A stretch of DNA of 64,000 nt from Acidovorax sp. YS12 (GCA_021496925.1 CP053915.1:3747501-3811500); one strand, 5' to 3'; counted from the stretch's first letter, positions 1-9,718 are shown. Notes: generated by a model not told the origin, from the sequence alone. A program made the numbers and translations.

Positions 1-2
1 AC

Positions 3-512
3 ATCCGCGTCGCCGCGCTGCTGGCCGCGTGCTTCTCGCTGCCCGGCGGCGTGCTGCGCGCCATCGGCGGCGTGCTGTCGGACAAGTACGGCGCGCACAG
101 CGTGACCTGGTGGGTGCTGTGGGTGAGCTGGATCTGCCTGTTCCTGCTGTCGTACCCGCAGACCGACTTCACCGTCCTTACCGTCGATGGCCCCAAGGTG
201 TTCCACATCGGCCTGAACGTCTACGTGTTCACCGCGCTGATGGCCGTGCTCGGCGTGGCCTGGGCCTTCGGCAAGGCCAGCGTGTTCAAGTACATCAGCG
301 ACGACTACCCCGGCAACATCGGCACGATCAGCGGCATCGTGGGCCTGGCGGGCGGCATGGGCGGCTTCATCCTGCCGATCATGTTCGGCGCGCTGATGGA
401 TTGGACGGGCATCCGCTCCAGCGCCTTCATGCTCATGTACGGCGTGGTCTGGGTCTCGCTGATCTGGATGTATTTCACCGAGGTGCGCCGCACCGACGTG
501 ATGGATCACTGA
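3..512 (+). CDS. narK: NarK-family nitrate/nitrite transporter, 5' truncated by window edge
   Basis: Inner-membrane major facilitator protein that moves nitrate in or exchanges it for nitrite to feed the adjacent nitrate reductase. Only the last 169 codons are present; the reading frame is open from base 3, so the start lies before the window. The visible part has four or five hydrophobic segments and the cytoplasmic loop motif GGVLSDKYGA, typical of the MFS loop after an odd-numbered helix, and ends YFTEVRRTDVMDH. It is followed 22 bases later by a second narK-like gene, the tandem arrangement common in beta- and gammaproteobacterial nar operons. In such pairs the NarK1 type is usually a proton symporter and NarK2 an antiporter. 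Which type this is cannot be settled from the C-terminal third. Confidence 0.85.
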   Translation: MRVAALLAACFSLPGGVLRAIGGVLSDKYGAHSVTWWVLWVSWICLFLLSYPQTDFTVLTVDGPKVFHIGLNVYVFTALMAVLGVAWAFGKASVFKYISDDYPGNIGTISGIVGLAGGMGGFILPIMFGALMDWTGIRSSAFMLMYGVVWVSLIWMYFTEVRRTDVMDH

Positions 513-534
513 AACCTTCTGAAAGGTGCCTTCC

Positions 535-1950
535 ATGTCAACCCCCGCATCGCACGCCGGCGCCCGCCAGGGCCGCCTGCTCACGCTCTGGACGCCCGAG
601 GACAAGCAGTTCTGGGAGCGCGAGGGCGAGGCCGTCGCCAAGCTCAACCTGTGGATCTCGGTGCCCGCGCTGTTCCTGGCCTTCGCCATCTGGCAGGTCT
701 GGAGCGTGGTCGCCGTGAACCTGCCCGCTTTAGGCTTCAAGTACTCGACCAACCAGCTGTTCTGGCTCGCCGCCGCGCCCGCGCTCTCGGGCGCCACGCT
801 GCGCATCTTCTACTCGTTCATGGTGCCGGTGTTCGGCGGGCGGCGCTGGACGGCGCTGTCCACCGCGTCGCTGCTGATCCCGGCCATCGGCATCGGCTAC
901 GCGGTGCAGGACAACACCACCAGCTACCCCACCATGCTGGTGCTGGCGCTGCTGTGCGGCCTGGGCGGGGGCAACTTCAGCTCCAGCATGGCCAACATCA
1001 GCTTCTTCTTCCCGAAGGAGCGCAAGGGCTCGGCGCTGGGCGTGAACGCCGGCCTGGGCAACCTGGGCGTGTCGGTGGTGCAGTTCCTCAGCCCGCTGGT
1101 GGTCACGGTCGGCGTCTTCGGCATCTTCGGCGGCGACCCGCAGACCATCGTGAAGAACGGCGAGCACATCCAGGTGTGGACGCAGAACGCCGCCTTCGTC
1201 TGGGTGCCGTGGATCCTGCTCACGTCCATCGCTGCCTGGTTCGGCATGCACGACATCGCCGACGCCAAGGCCAGCTTCGCCGCGCAGGCCGCCATTTTCC
1301 GGCGCAAGCACAACTGGCTGATGTGCGTGCTGTACCTGGGCACGTTCGGCTCGTTCATCGGCTACGCGGCGGGCTTTCCGCTGCTCATCAAGAGCCAGTT
1401 TCCCAACGTCAACCCGCTGGCCTACGCCTGGCTCGGGCCGCTGGTGGGCGCGGTGGTGCGGCCCTTCGGCGGCTGGCTGGCCGACAAGCTCGGCGGCGCG
1501 CGCGTGACGCTGTGGAACTTCATCGTCATGGCGCTGGCCGTGGTGGGCGTGGTCTGGTTCCTGCCCTCGGGAAGCTCGGCGGGGCAGTTCGGCGGTTTCT
1601 TCGTGTGCTTCCTGGTGCTGTTCCTTACCACCGGCATCGGCAACGGCTCGACCTTCCGCATGATTCCGGTCATCTTCCTGAGCGAAGCCATGCGCGGCGT
1701 GGACACCCGCGACGCCGCCGCCGTGGCCCAGGCCAACAAGGAGGGCAACACGCTGGGCGCAGCCACGCTGGGCTTCACGGCGGCCTTCGCGGCCTATGGC
1801 GGCTTCTTCATTCCCAAGAGCTACGGCAGTTCCATCGCGCTCACGGGCGGCCCCCAGGCCGCGCTGTGGGCCTTCGTGGCGTTCTACGCCATTTGCATCG
1901 TCATCACTTGGTGGTACTACGCGCGCAAGAGCGCCGAGATGCCCTGCTGA
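535..1950 (+). CDS. narK: Nitrate/nitrite transporter, NarK2-type MFS
   Basis: A 471-residue inner-membrane transporter with about 12 hydrophobic segments. Two nitrate-signature glycine motifs are visible: GLGGGNFSSSMANISFFFP around residue 142, followed by the MFS loop KERKGSALG, and TTGIGNGSTFRMIP around residue 365, both characteristic of the NarK/NrtA branch. I chose ATG at 535 because GAAAGG lies about 8 bases upstream; a GTG at 526 in frame would add three residues and lies inside that ribosome site. It is the second narK of the operon and sits 52 bases before narG. Its role is most likely nitrate uptake with nitrite export during nitrate respiration. Function is assigned from the family; transport mode is not determined here. 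Confidence 0.92.
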   Translation: MSTPASHAGARQGRLLTLWTPEDKQFWEREGEAVAKLNLWISVPALFLAFAIWQVWSVVAVNLPALGFKYSTNQLFWLAAAPALSGATLRIFYSFMVPVFGGRRWTALSTASLLIPAIGIGYAVQDNTTSYPTMLVLALLCGLGGGNFSSSMANISFFFPKERKGSALGVNAGLGNLGVSVVQFLSPLVVTVGVFGIFGGDPQTIVKNGEHIQVWTQNAAFVWVPWILLTSIAAWFGMHDIADAKASFAAQAAIFRRKHNWLMCVLYLGTFGSFIGYAAGFPLLIKSQFPNVNPLAYAWLGPLVGAVVRPFGGWLADKLGGARVTLWNFIVMALAVVGVVWFLPSGSSAGQFGGFFVCFLVLFLTTGIGNGSTFRMIPVIFLSEAMRGVDTRDAAAVAQANKEGNTLGAATLGFTAAFAAYGGFFIPKSYGSSIALTGGPQAALWAFVAFYAICIVITWWYYARKSAEMPC

Positions 1951-2002
1951 CCCTGTCCCTCCCTGTCCTCGACCCCGACAACGATTTCCAAGGAGCCCCA
2001 CG

Positions 2003-5000
2003 ATGAGCCATTTCCTCGACCGTCTCTCGTACTTCGCGCAGCCGCGCGAGACCTTTTCCGACGGCCATGGCCAGACCAACGGCGAAGACCGTACCTGGGA
2101 AGATGCCTACCGCGACCGCTGGGCGCACGACAAGATCGTGCGCTCCACCCATGGCGTGAACTGCACGGGCTCCTGCTCGTGGAAGATCTACGTCAAGGGC
2201 GGCATCGTCACCTGGGAAACCCAGCAGACCGACTACCCGCGCACGCGCGCCGACCTGCCCAACCACGAGCCGCGCGGCTGCGCGCGCGGCGCCAGCTACA
2301 GCTGGTACCTCTACAGCGCCAACCGCGTGAAGTACCCCATGGTGCGCGGGCGCCTGCTCAAGCACTGGCGCGCGGCCCTGGCCGTGGCCAAGAGCCCGGT
2401 CGATGCCTGGGCCGCCATCGTCGAGAACGACGGCGCGCGCCGCGAGTGGCAGAAGCAGCGCGGCCTGGGCGGCTTCGTGCGCAGCACCTGGGACGAAGTC
2501 AACCAGATGATCGCCGCGGCCAACGTCTACACCATCAAGAAGCACGGCCCGGACCGCATCATCGGCTTCTCGCCGATCCCGGCCATGTCGATGATTTCCT
2601 ACGCTGCCGGCTCGCGCTACCTGAGCTTGATCGGCGGGGTGTGCATGAGCTTCTACGACTGGTACTGCGACCTGCCGCCGTCCAGCCCGCAGGTGTGGGG
2701 CGAGCAGACCGACGTGCCCGAGAGCGCTGACTGGTACAACTCCAACTTCATCATCGCCTGGGGCTCGAACGTGCCGCAGACGCGCACGCCCGACGCGCAC
2801 TTCTTCACCGAGGTGCGCTACAAGGGCGCCAAGGTCGTGGCCGTCACGCCCGACTACTCCGAGGTGGCCAAGCTGGCCGACCTGTGGATGCACCCCAAGC
2901 AGGGCACCGACGCCGCCGTGGCCATGGCCATGGGGCACGTGATCCTGAAGGAGTTCTACTTCGACAAGCGCTCGGCGTACTTCGACGACTACGCGCGCCG
3001 CTACACCGACCTGCCGCTGCTCGTGGTGCTGGAGCAGAAGACGCTGCCCGACGGCCGCACGGTCATGGTGCCGGGCCGCTACGTGCGCGCCAGCGACTTC
3101 GACGGCCACCTGGGCCAGGCCAACCACCCCGACTGGAAGACCGTGGCCTACGGCACCGACGGCCAGGTGGCGCTGCCCAACGGCTCCATCGGCTTCCGCT
3201 GGGGCAAGGACGGGCGCGACGACCAGGGCCTGTGGAACCTCGAATCGAAGGAAGCGCGCACCGGCAACGACGTGCAGCTCAAGCTCTCGGTGCTCGAAGA
3301 CGGCGCGCAGGCGCATGACGTGGCCGACGTGGCCTTCCCGTACTTCGGCGGCATCGCCACGCCCAACTTCAGCGCCAACGACCAGGGCGGCGACGTGGTG
3401 GTGCGCCGCGTGCCCGTCACCCACCTCGACCTGAGCGGCGAGGGCGTGCAGGGCCGCGTGGCCGTGGCCACGGTGTTCGACCTGCAGGCGGCGCAGTACG
3501 GCATCCACCGCGGCCTGCCCGGCGAGGGCGCCTACGAGGGCTATGACGCCAACGCGCCCTACACCCCGGCATGGCAGGAGCGCATCACCGGCGTGCCGCG
3601 CGACCAGGTGATCGCCATCGCGCGCCAGTTCGCCGACAACGCCGACAAGACGCATGGCAAGTCCATGGTCATCATCGGCGCGGCCATGAACCACTGGTAC
3701 CACTGCGACATGAACTACCGCGGCATCATCAACATGCTGATGATGTGCGGCTGCGTCGGCCAGAGCGGCGGCGGCTGGTCGCACTACGTGGGCCAGGAGA
3801 AGCTGCGCCCGCAGACCGGCTGGACGGCGCTGGCCTTCGCGCTCGACTGGATCCGCCCGCCGCGCCAGATGAACAGCACGAGCTTCTTCTACGCCCACAC
3901 CGACCAGTGGCGCTACGAGAAGCTGGGCGTGGAGGAAGTGCTCTCGCCGCTGGCCGACCCGAAGGCCTACCAGGGCGCGATGATCGACTTCAACGTGCGC
4001 GCCGAGCGCATGGGCTGGCTGCCCAGCGCGCCGCAGTTGCAGACCAACCCGCTGCAGGTGGTCAAGGACGCGCAAAAGCGCGGCATGGACCCCAAGGACT
4101 ACGTGGTGCAGTCGCTCGAAGACGGCTCGCTCACCATGAGCTGCGAGGACCCCGACCACCCCGCCAACTGGCCGCGCAACATGTTCGTGTGGCGCTCCAA
4201 CATCCTGGGCAGCTCGGGCAAGGGGCATGAGTACTTCCTCAAGCACCTGCTGGGCACCACGCACGGCGTGCAGGGCAAGGACCTGGGCCCGCAGGACGCC
4301 AAGCCCGAGGAAGTGCAATGGCACGCCCAGGCGCCCGAAGGCAAGCTGGACCTGCTGGTCACGCTCGACTTCCGCATGAGCACCACCTGCCTGTACTCCG
4401 ACATCGTGCTGCCCACGGCCACCTGGTACGAGAAGAACGACCTCAACACCAGCGACATGCACCCGTTCATCCACCCGCTGTCGGCGGCCGTGGACCCGGC
4501 CTGGCAGGCGAAGAGCGACTGGGAGATCTACAAGGGTTTTGCCAAGGCCTTCAGCGAAGTCTGCACGGGCCACCTGGGCGTGGAGAAGGAAGTCGTGCTC
4601 ACCCCCATCATGCACGACACCCCGGCCGAGCTGGCGCAGCCCTACGGCGTGAAGGACTGGAAGAACGGCGAGGTGGAGCTGATCCCCGGCGTGACGGCGC
4701 CGCAGATCGCGGTGGTCGAACGCGACTACCCCAACACCTTCAAGCGCTTCACGGCCCTGGGCCCGCTGATGGACCGCATCGGCAACGGCGGCAAGGGCAT
4801 CGGCTGGAACACGCAGACCGAAGTCGAGCAGCTCGGCGACCTCAACGGCCGCGTGCGCGAGGAAGGCGTGACGCAGGGGCGTCCGAAGATCGTCAGCGAC
4901 ATCGACGCCACCGAGGTGGTGATGATGCTCGCGCCCGAGACCAACGGCCACGTGGCCTGCAAGGCCTGGGAGGCCCTGGGCAAGCAGACCGGGCGCGACC

Positions 5001-5794
5001 ACGTGCACCTGGCGCTGCACCGCGAGGACGAGAAGATCCGCTTCCGCGACATCCAGGCGCAGCCGCGCAAGATCATCAGCTCGCCCACCTGGAGCGGGCT
5101 GGAGAGCGAGAAGGTCAGCTACAACGCGGGCTACACCAACGTGCATGAGCTGATCCCATGGCGCACCCTCACGGGCCGCCAGCAGTTCTACCAGGACCAC
5201 CCGTGGATGCGCGACTTCGGCGAGGGCTTCTGCGCCTACCGCCCGCCGGTGCACCTGAAGGCGCTGCACGAGGTCGAGGGCAAGATGCCCAACGGCAACC
5301 CCGAGATCGCGCTGAACTTCATCACGCCGCACCAGAAATGGGGCATCCACAGCACGTACAGCGACAACCTGCACATGCTCACGCTCAACCGCGGCGGCCC
5401 GGTGATCTGGCTCAGCGAGGACGACGCCCAGCGCGGCGGCATCGTGGACAACGACTGGGTCGAGCTGTTCAACGCCAACGGCGCCATCGCGGCGCGCGCG
5501 GTGGTGAGCCAGCGCGTCAACCCGGGCATGGTGATGATGTACCACGCGCAGGAAAAGATCGTGAACACCCCGGGCTCGGAAATCACCGGCACGCGCGGCG
5601 GCATCCACAACTCCGTCACGCGCGTGGTGCTCAAGCCCACGCACATGATCGGCGGCTACGCGCAGTACAGCTACGGCTTCAACTACTACGGAACCATCGG
5701 CACCAACCGCGACGAGTTCGTGCTGGTGCGCAAGATGCGCCGCATCGACTGGATGGACGAGGAAGCTTCGGCCCCGGCCGCCGCACATGCCTGA
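2003..5794 (+). CDS. narG: Respiratory nitrate reductase alpha subunit
   Basis: Catalytic subunit of membrane-bound nitrate reductase, reducing nitrate to nitrite at a bis-molybdopterin-guanine-dinucleotide centre on the cytoplasmic face. The 1263-residue product matches the usual length of about 1250. Near the N terminus HGVNCTGSCSW (about residue 50) plus GCARGAS (about 92) supply the His and three Cys that bind the FS0 [4Fe-4S] cluster. YCDLPPSSPQ (Asp about 222) is the Mo-ligand region. The ATG at 2003 is chosen for the strong AAGGAG at 1990-1995. The long open frame upstream of this ATG only overlaps the end of narK. It is followed after 18 bases by narH. Intact, with no sign of degradation. 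Confidence 0.98.
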   Translation: MSHFLDRLSYFAQPRETFSDGHGQTNGEDRTWEDAYRDRWAHDKIVRSTHGVNCTGSCSWKIYVKGGIVTWETQQTDYPRTRADLPNHEPRGCARGASYSWYLYSANRVKYPMVRGRLLKHWRAALAVAKSPVDAWAAIVENDGARREWQKQRGLGGFVRSTWDEVNQMIAAANVYTIKKHGPDRIIGFSPIPAMSMISYAAGSRYLSLIGGVCMSFYDWYCDLPPSSPQVWGEQTDVPESADWYNSNFIIAWGSNVPQTRTPDAHFFTEVRYKGAKVVAVTPDYSEVAKLADLWMHPKQGTDAAVAMAMGHVILKEFYFDKRSAYFDDYARRYTDLPLLVVLEQKTLPDGRTVMVPGRYVRASDFDGHLGQANHPDWKTVAYGTDGQVALPNGSIGFRWGKDGRDDQGLWNLESKEARTGNDVQLKLSVLEDGAQAHDVADVAFPYFGGIATPNFSANDQGGDVVVRRVPVTHLDLSGEGVQGRVAVATVFDLQAAQYGIHRGLPGEGAYEGYDANAPYTPAWQERITGVPRDQVIAIARQFADNADKTHGKSMVIIGAAMNHWYHCDMNYRGIINMLMMCGCVGQSGGGWSHYVGQEKLRPQTGWTALAFALDWIRPPRQMNSTSFFYAHTDQWRYEKLGVEEVLSPLADPKAYQGAMIDFNVRAERMGWLPSAPQLQTNPLQVVKDAQKRGMDPKDYVVQSLEDGSLTMSCEDPDHPANWPRNMFVWRSNILGSSGKGHEYFLKHLLGTTHGVQGKDLGPQDAKPEEVQWHAQAPEGKLDLLVTLDFRMSTTCLYSDIVLPTATWYEKNDLNTSDMHPFIHPLSAAVDPAWQAKSDWEIYKGFAKAFSEVCTGHLGVEKEVVLTPIMHDTPAELAQPYGVKDWKNGEVELIPGVTAPQIAVVERDYPNTFKRFTALGPLMDRIGNGGKGIGWNTQTEVEQLGDLNGRVREEGVTQGRPKIVSDIDATEVVMMLAPETNGHVACKAWEALGKQTGRDHVHLALHREDEKIRFRDIQAQPRKIISSPTWSGLESEKVSYNAGYTNVHELIPWRTLTGRQQFYQDHPWMRDFGEGFCAYRPPVHLKALHEVEGKMPNGNPEIALNFITPHQKWGIHSTYSDNLHMLTLNRGGPVIWLSEDDAQRGGIVDNDWVELFNANGAIAARAVVSQRVNPGMVMMYHAQEKIVNTPGSEITGTRGGIHNSVTRVVLKPTHMIGGYAQYSYGFNYYGTIGTNRDEFVLVRKMRRIDWMDEEASAPAAAHA

Positions 5795-5812
5795 GCGACA
5801 AGGAGAAACACG

Positions 5813-7336
5813 ATGAGAGTACGCGCACAAATCGGCATGGTGCTGAACCTGGACAAGTGCATCGGCTGCCACACCTGCTCGGTCACCTGCAAGAACGTCT
5901 GGACCAGCCGCCCCGGCGTGGAATACGCCTGGTTCAACAACGTGGAGACCAAGCCCGGCATCGGCTACCCCAAGGAATGGGAGAACCAGGACAAGTGGAA
6001 CGGCGGCTGGACGCGCCTGGCCGACGGGTCGATCGTCCCGCGCCAGGGCGGCAAGTGGAAGCTGCTCATGCGCATCTTCGCCAACCCGAACCTGCCGCAG
6101 ATCGACGACTACTACGAGCCCTTCACCTTCGACTACGACCACCTGCAGTCGGCGCCCGAGATGAAGGCCGCGCCCACCGCGCGCCCGCGCAGCCTGATCA
6201 CGGGCCAGCGCATGGAGAAGATCGAGTGGGGCCCGAACTGGGAGGAAATCCTCGGCGGCGAGTTCGCCAAGCGCAGCATCGACGTGAACTTCGAGCAGGT
6301 GCAGAAGGACATGTACGGCCAGTTCGAAAACACCTTCATGATGTACCTGCCGCGCCTGTGCGAGCACTGCCTGAACCCGGCGTGCGTGGCCTCGTGCCCC
6401 TCGGGCTCGATCTACAAGCGCGAGGAAGACGGCATCGTGCTGATCGACCAGGACAAGTGCCGCGGCTGGCGCATGTGCGTCTCGGGCTGCCCGTACAAGA
6501 AGATCTACTACAACTGGCAGACCGGCAAGGCCGAGAAGTGCATCTTCTGCTACCCGCGCATCGAGGCGGGCCAGCCCACGGTGTGCTCCGAGACCTGCGT
6601 GGGCCGCATCCGCTACCTGGGCGTGCTGCTGTACGACGCCGACCGCATCGAGGAAGCCGCCAGCGTGGAGCGCGACCGCGACCTGTACGAGGCGCAGCTC
6701 GGCATCTTCCTCGACCCGAATGACCCCGACGTCATTCGCCAGGCGCGCGCCGACGGCATTCCCGACGCCTGGCTCGAAGCCGCGAAGAACAGCCCGGTCT
6801 ACAAGATGGCCGTGGACTGGAAGATCGCGCTGCCGCTGCACCCCGAGTACCGCACGCTGCCCATGGTCTGGTACGTGCCGCCGCTGTCGCCCATCACCTC
6901 GGCGGCCAACGCCGGCCACCTGGGCGTGAACGGCGAGATCCCCGATGTGGCGCAGCTGCGCATTCCCGTGCAGTACCTGGCCAACCTGCTCACCGCCGGC
7001 GACACCGGCCCCGTGGTGCGCGCGCTGGAGCGCATGCTCGCCATGCGCGCCTACCAGCGCGGCCTGCACGTGGACCGGGTGGAGAACCTGGCCGTGCTGC
7101 AGCAGGTGGGCTTGAGCGCGCACGACGTGCAGGACATGTACCAGGTGATGGCCATCGCCAACTACGAGGACCGCTTCGTCATCCCCTCGGCGCACCGCGA
7201 GTACGCCGAGAACGCCTTCGACCTGCGCGGCGGCTGCGGCTTCTCGTTCGGCAACGGCTGCTCCGACGGCGCCACCGACGTGAGCATGTTCGGCGGCAAG
7301 AAGCGCCGCACCATCCCCATCAAGGCCACGGTGTAA
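5813..7336 (+). CDS. narH: Respiratory nitrate reductase beta subunit
   Basis: Electron-transfer subunit of 507 residues that carries electrons from NarI haem to NarG. Four ferredoxin-type cysteine groups are visible: CIGCHTCSVTC at residues 16-26, CEHCLNPACVASCP near 183, CRGWRMCVSGCP near 217 and CIFCYPR with CSETC near 243-265. In the third group a Trp replaces the second Cys, as in NarH proteins whose FS4 cluster is [3Fe-4S]. AAGGAG precedes the ATG by about 8 bases. Length and motif order match E. coli NarH. Translationally close to narG and narJ, so one operon. Confidence 0.98.
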   Translation: MRVRAQIGMVLNLDKCIGCHTCSVTCKNVWTSRPGVEYAWFNNVETKPGIGYPKEWENQDKWNGGWTRLADGSIVPRQGGKWKLLMRIFANPNLPQIDDYYEPFTFDYDHLQSAPEMKAAPTARPRSLITGQRMEKIEWGPNWEEILGGEFAKRSIDVNFEQVQKDMYGQFENTFMMYLPRLCEHCLNPACVASCPSGSIYKREEDGIVLIDQDKCRGWRMCVSGCPYKKIYYNWQTGKAEKCIFCYPRIEAGQPTVCSETCVGRIRYLGVLLYDADRIEEAASVERDRDLYEAQLGIFLDPNDPDVIRQARADGIPDAWLEAAKNSPVYKMAVDWKIALPLHPEYRTLPMVWYVPPLSPITSAANAGHLGVNGEIPDVAQLRIPVQYLANLLTAGDTGPVVRALERMLAMRAYQRGLHVDRVENLAVLQQVGLSAHDVQDMYQVMAIANYEDRFVIPSAHREYAENAFDLRGGCGFSFGNGCSDGATDVSMFGGKKRRTIPIKATV

Positions 7337-7356
7337 ACCGCCAGGGAGAACCAGTC

Positions 7357-8070
7357 ATGTTCAAGAAAACCCCGGAATCGCTGCGCCTGACGCTGCGCGC
7401 TCTGGCCCGCCTGGTGGGCTACCCCCACGCCGAGCTGCGCGCGCAGATGCCCGCGCTGCTCGACGCGCTGCGCCTGGAGCAGTCGCTGCCGCCCGAGCGC
7501 ATGCTGGAGATTGAGGCCCTGTGCCGCCAGCTCTGCGCCATGGAGCCCATGGAGGCCGAGGCGCGCTATGTCGATACCTTCGACCGCGGCCGCCAGACCT
7601 CGCTGCACCTGTTCGAGCACGTGCACGGCGACTCGCGCGAGCGCGGCCCGGCGCTCATCGACCTGCTGCAGACCTACGAGCAGGCCGGCCTGCGCTTCGA
7701 GGCGCCGGAGCTGCCCGACCACCTGGGCGTGGTGCTGGAGTTCGCCTCCACCCAGCCGCCCGCCGTGGCGCGCGAGTTCCTTGCCGAGATGGCGCACATC
7801 CTCAACGCGCTGTTCACCGCGCTGGCCAACCGGGGCAACCCCTACGCCTGCGTGATCGCCGCCGTGCTCGAGGTCACGGGCCAGCGCGTGCAGGCCGTGG
7901 CCATCACGCCCGAGCCGGGCCTGGATGAAACCTGGGCCGAGCCCGAGGCCTTCGACGGCTGCGCCACCAAGGGGCAGAACCGCCCCGGCCAGGCCCAGCC
8001 GCTGCATTTCGTGCCCGCATCGCAAAAGACGACGCGCGCTTCCTCTTCTTCCCAAGGAGTCTCGCCATGA
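7357..8070 (+). CDS. narJ: Nitrate reductase assembly chaperone (delta subunit)
   Basis: Cytoplasmic TorD-family chaperone that holds NarGH during molybdenum cofactor insertion and before attachment to NarI; it is not part of the final enzyme. The 237-residue length agrees with the family. The helical N terminus (RLTLRALARLVGYPHAELR) and the ETYEQ-like stretch LLQTYEQAGLRFEAPELPDH near residues 104-123, ending in the conserved LPDHL, are characteristic. AGGGAG lies upstream of the ATG. Its last four bases overlap the narI start (ATGA), indicating translational coupling. Confidence 0.96.
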   Translation: MFKKTPESLRLTLRALARLVGYPHAELRAQMPALLDALRLEQSLPPERMLEIEALCRQLCAMEPMEAEARYVDTFDRGRQTSLHLFEHVHGDSRERGPALIDLLQTYEQAGLRFEAPELPDHLGVVLEFASTQPPAVAREFLAEMAHILNALFTALANRGNPYACVIAAVLEVTGQRVQAVAITPEPGLDETWAEPEAFDGCATKGQNRPGQAQPLHFVPASQKTTRASSSSQGVSP

Positions 8071-8804
8071 CCGCCTGGATCGACACCTTCCTGTTCGGCC
8101 TGTACCCCTACATCTGCCTGGCCGTGTTCTTCATCGGCAGCTGGGCGCGCTTCGACCGCGACCAGTACACCTGGAAAAGCGACTCCTCGCAGCTGTTGCG
8201 CCAGGGCAGCCTGCGCTGGGGCAGCAACCTGTTCCACGTCGGCGTGCTGTTCCTGTTCTTCGGCCACAGCGTGGGCATGCTCACGCCGCACTTCATGTAC
8301 GAGCACTTCATGACCGCTGGCGCCAAGCAGATCATGGCGATGGTCTCGGGCGGCATCGCCGGCACGCTGGCCTTCATCGGCGTCACGCTGCTGCTGCACC
8401 GCCGCCTGTCGGACGCGCGCATCCGCGCCACCAGCAAGACCAGCGACATCGTGCTGCTGTGGCTGCTGTGGGTGCAGCTCGCGCTCGGCCTGGCCACCAT
8501 CCCACTGTCGGCCCAGCACCTGGACGGCTCGGTCATGATGCTGCTGGCCGAATGGGCGCAGCGCATCGTCACCTTCCGCACCGGCGCGGTGGAGCTGCTG
8601 GCCAACGTGGGCTGGGTGTTCAAGGTGCACATGGCGCTGGGCATGACCGTGTTCCTGGTCTTCCCCTTCACCCGCCTGGTGCACGTGTGGAGCGGCTTCG
8701 GCACGCTGGCCTACGTCGTGCGGCCGTACCAGCTGGTGCGCGCCCGCCGCCTGAACCTGCCCGCCGGCCACAACCAGCCCGGCAGCCGTGGTGCTATGAA
8801 CTAA
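8067..8804 (+). CDS. narI: Respiratory nitrate reductase gamma subunit (cytochrome b)
   Basis: Membrane anchor of 245 residues with five hydrophobic segments, oxidising quinol and passing electrons through two b haems to NarH. The N terminus FLFGLYPYICLAVFFIGSW is the typical first helix. Histidines in FHVGVLFLFFGHSVGML and near the end (VHMALG and TRLVHVWSGF) are in the positions expected for haem ligation. The start overlaps the narJ stop. Downstream is a family-1 palindromic repeat and then the prolyl isomerase gene. Confidence 0.97.
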   Translation: MTAWIDTFLFGLYPYICLAVFFIGSWARFDRDQYTWKSDSSQLLRQGSLRWGSNLFHVGVLFLFFGHSVGMLTPHFMYEHFMTAGAKQIMAMVSGGIAGTLAFIGVTLLLHRRLSDARIRATSKTSDIVLLWLLWVQLALGLATIPLSAQHLDGSVMMLLAEWAQRIVTFRTGAVELLANVGWVFKVHMALGMTVFLVFPFTRLVHVWSGFGTLAYVVRPYQLVRARRLNLPAGHNQPGSRGAMN

Positions 8805-8805
8805 G

Positions 8806-8889
8806 TAGCTGCCAGCGCTTGCCACGCAATGATTTCAGCATTAAATCAATCTGAAATCCTTGTGTGGAAAGCGCCAGCAGCTATCAAAA
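8806..8889. repeat. Family-1 palindromic repeat, copy a (with inner module)
   Basis: The outer arms TAGCTGCCAGCGCTTGCC and GCGCCAGCAGCTATCAAAA enclose an inner module GATTT...AAATC...AAATC (8831-8858). It sits between narI and the prolyl isomerase gene. It has the same architecture as copy b at 12.64 kb. Confidence 0.8.
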
Positions 8890-8902
8890 CAGGAGAAACC
8901 CC

Positions 8903-9682
8903 ATGACCGCCACCGCCCAGATCCCCGTCGCCCGCATCAACGGCGTGGCCCTGCACCCGCAAGGCGTGCTGCTGCCGCCCGAGGCGCTGCGCCAGCGCGC
9001 CTGCACCGAGCTGCTGCGCCAGCAGGCGCAGCGCGCAGGGCTGCTGGCGGCCGCCGACGCCCCGGGCCTCGACGGCGCCACCAGCGCCGCGGCGGGCGAA
9101 GCCATCGAGCGCCTGCTGGAGCAGGCGCTGCAGGTGCCCGAGCCGTCCGAGGACGCCTGCCGCCGCTACCACGCCGCCCACCCCACGCTGGGCGGGCAGG
9201 GCGAGCGCGTGCGCCTGCGCCACGTGCTGTTCGCCGTCACCCCCGGGGTCGATGTCAAGCAACTGCGCCAGCGCGCCGAGGCCCTGCTGCTGGAGCTGCG
9301 CTGCGCCGACGACGGCGGCGCGCGCTTCGCCCAGGCCGCGCGCCAGTGGTCCAACTGCCCCAGCGGCCAGGAGGGCGGCGAGCTGGGCTGGCTCACCACC
9401 GAGGACTGCGCGCCCGAATTCGCGCGCGAGATCTTCGGCACGCAGGAGGTGGGCGTGCTCTCGCGCCTGGTGCACAGCCGCTTCGGCCTGCACGTGGTCG
9501 AGGTGTGCGAGCGCCAGCCCGGCCAGGCGCTGCCCTTCGAGCAGGTGCACGCCAGCGTGGCCCTGCTGCTGCGCCAGCAGGCCTGGGTGAACGCGCTGCG
9601 CCAGTACCTGCAGGTGCTGGCCGGCAGCGCCGAAGTCGAAGGCGTGCAGCTCGACGCGGCCGACACGCCGCTGGTGCAGTAG
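8903..9682 (+). CDS. PpiC/parvulin-type peptidyl-prolyl cis-trans isomerase
   Basis: A 259-residue protein with a C-terminal parvulin rotamase domain (about residues 98-210: RLRHVLFAVTPGVD, then CPSGQEGGELGWLTTEDCAPEFA, then HSRFGLHVVEV). It resembles the NifM/PpiC group that catalyses proline isomerisation during protein folding. There is no signal peptide, so it probably acts in the cytoplasm. ATG at 8903 is preceded by AGGAG at 8891-8895; an earlier in-frame start at 8864 lies inside the palindromic repeat and is rejected. Its place directly behind narGHJI, as in other betaproteobacteria, suggests help in maturing the nitrate reductase, by analogy with NifM and nitrogenase iron protein. 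That role is inference. Confidence 0.88.
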   Translation: MTATAQIPVARINGVALHPQGVLLPPEALRQRACTELLRQQAQRAGLLAAADAPGLDGATSAAAGEAIERLLEQALQVPEPSEDACRRYHAAHPTLGGQGERVRLRHVLFAVTPGVDVKQLRQRAEALLLELRCADDGGARFAQAARQWSNCPSGQEGGELGWLTTEDCAPEFAREIFGTQEVGVLSRLVHSRFGLHVVEVCERQPGQALPFEQVHASVALLLRQQAWVNALRQYLQVLAGSAEVEGVQLDAADTPLVQ

Positions 9683-9718
9683 CGGCCCCGTCGCCAGGAA
9701 GCTGCCAGAAAGTGCCCC

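Noticed and set aside
1904..7195. Very long minus-strand open frame (1763 codons) opposite narG and narH
   Set aside because: Shadow of GC-rich genes on the other strand: low complexity, His/Arg/Val-rich, no start context. narG and narH on the plus strand are unmistakable.
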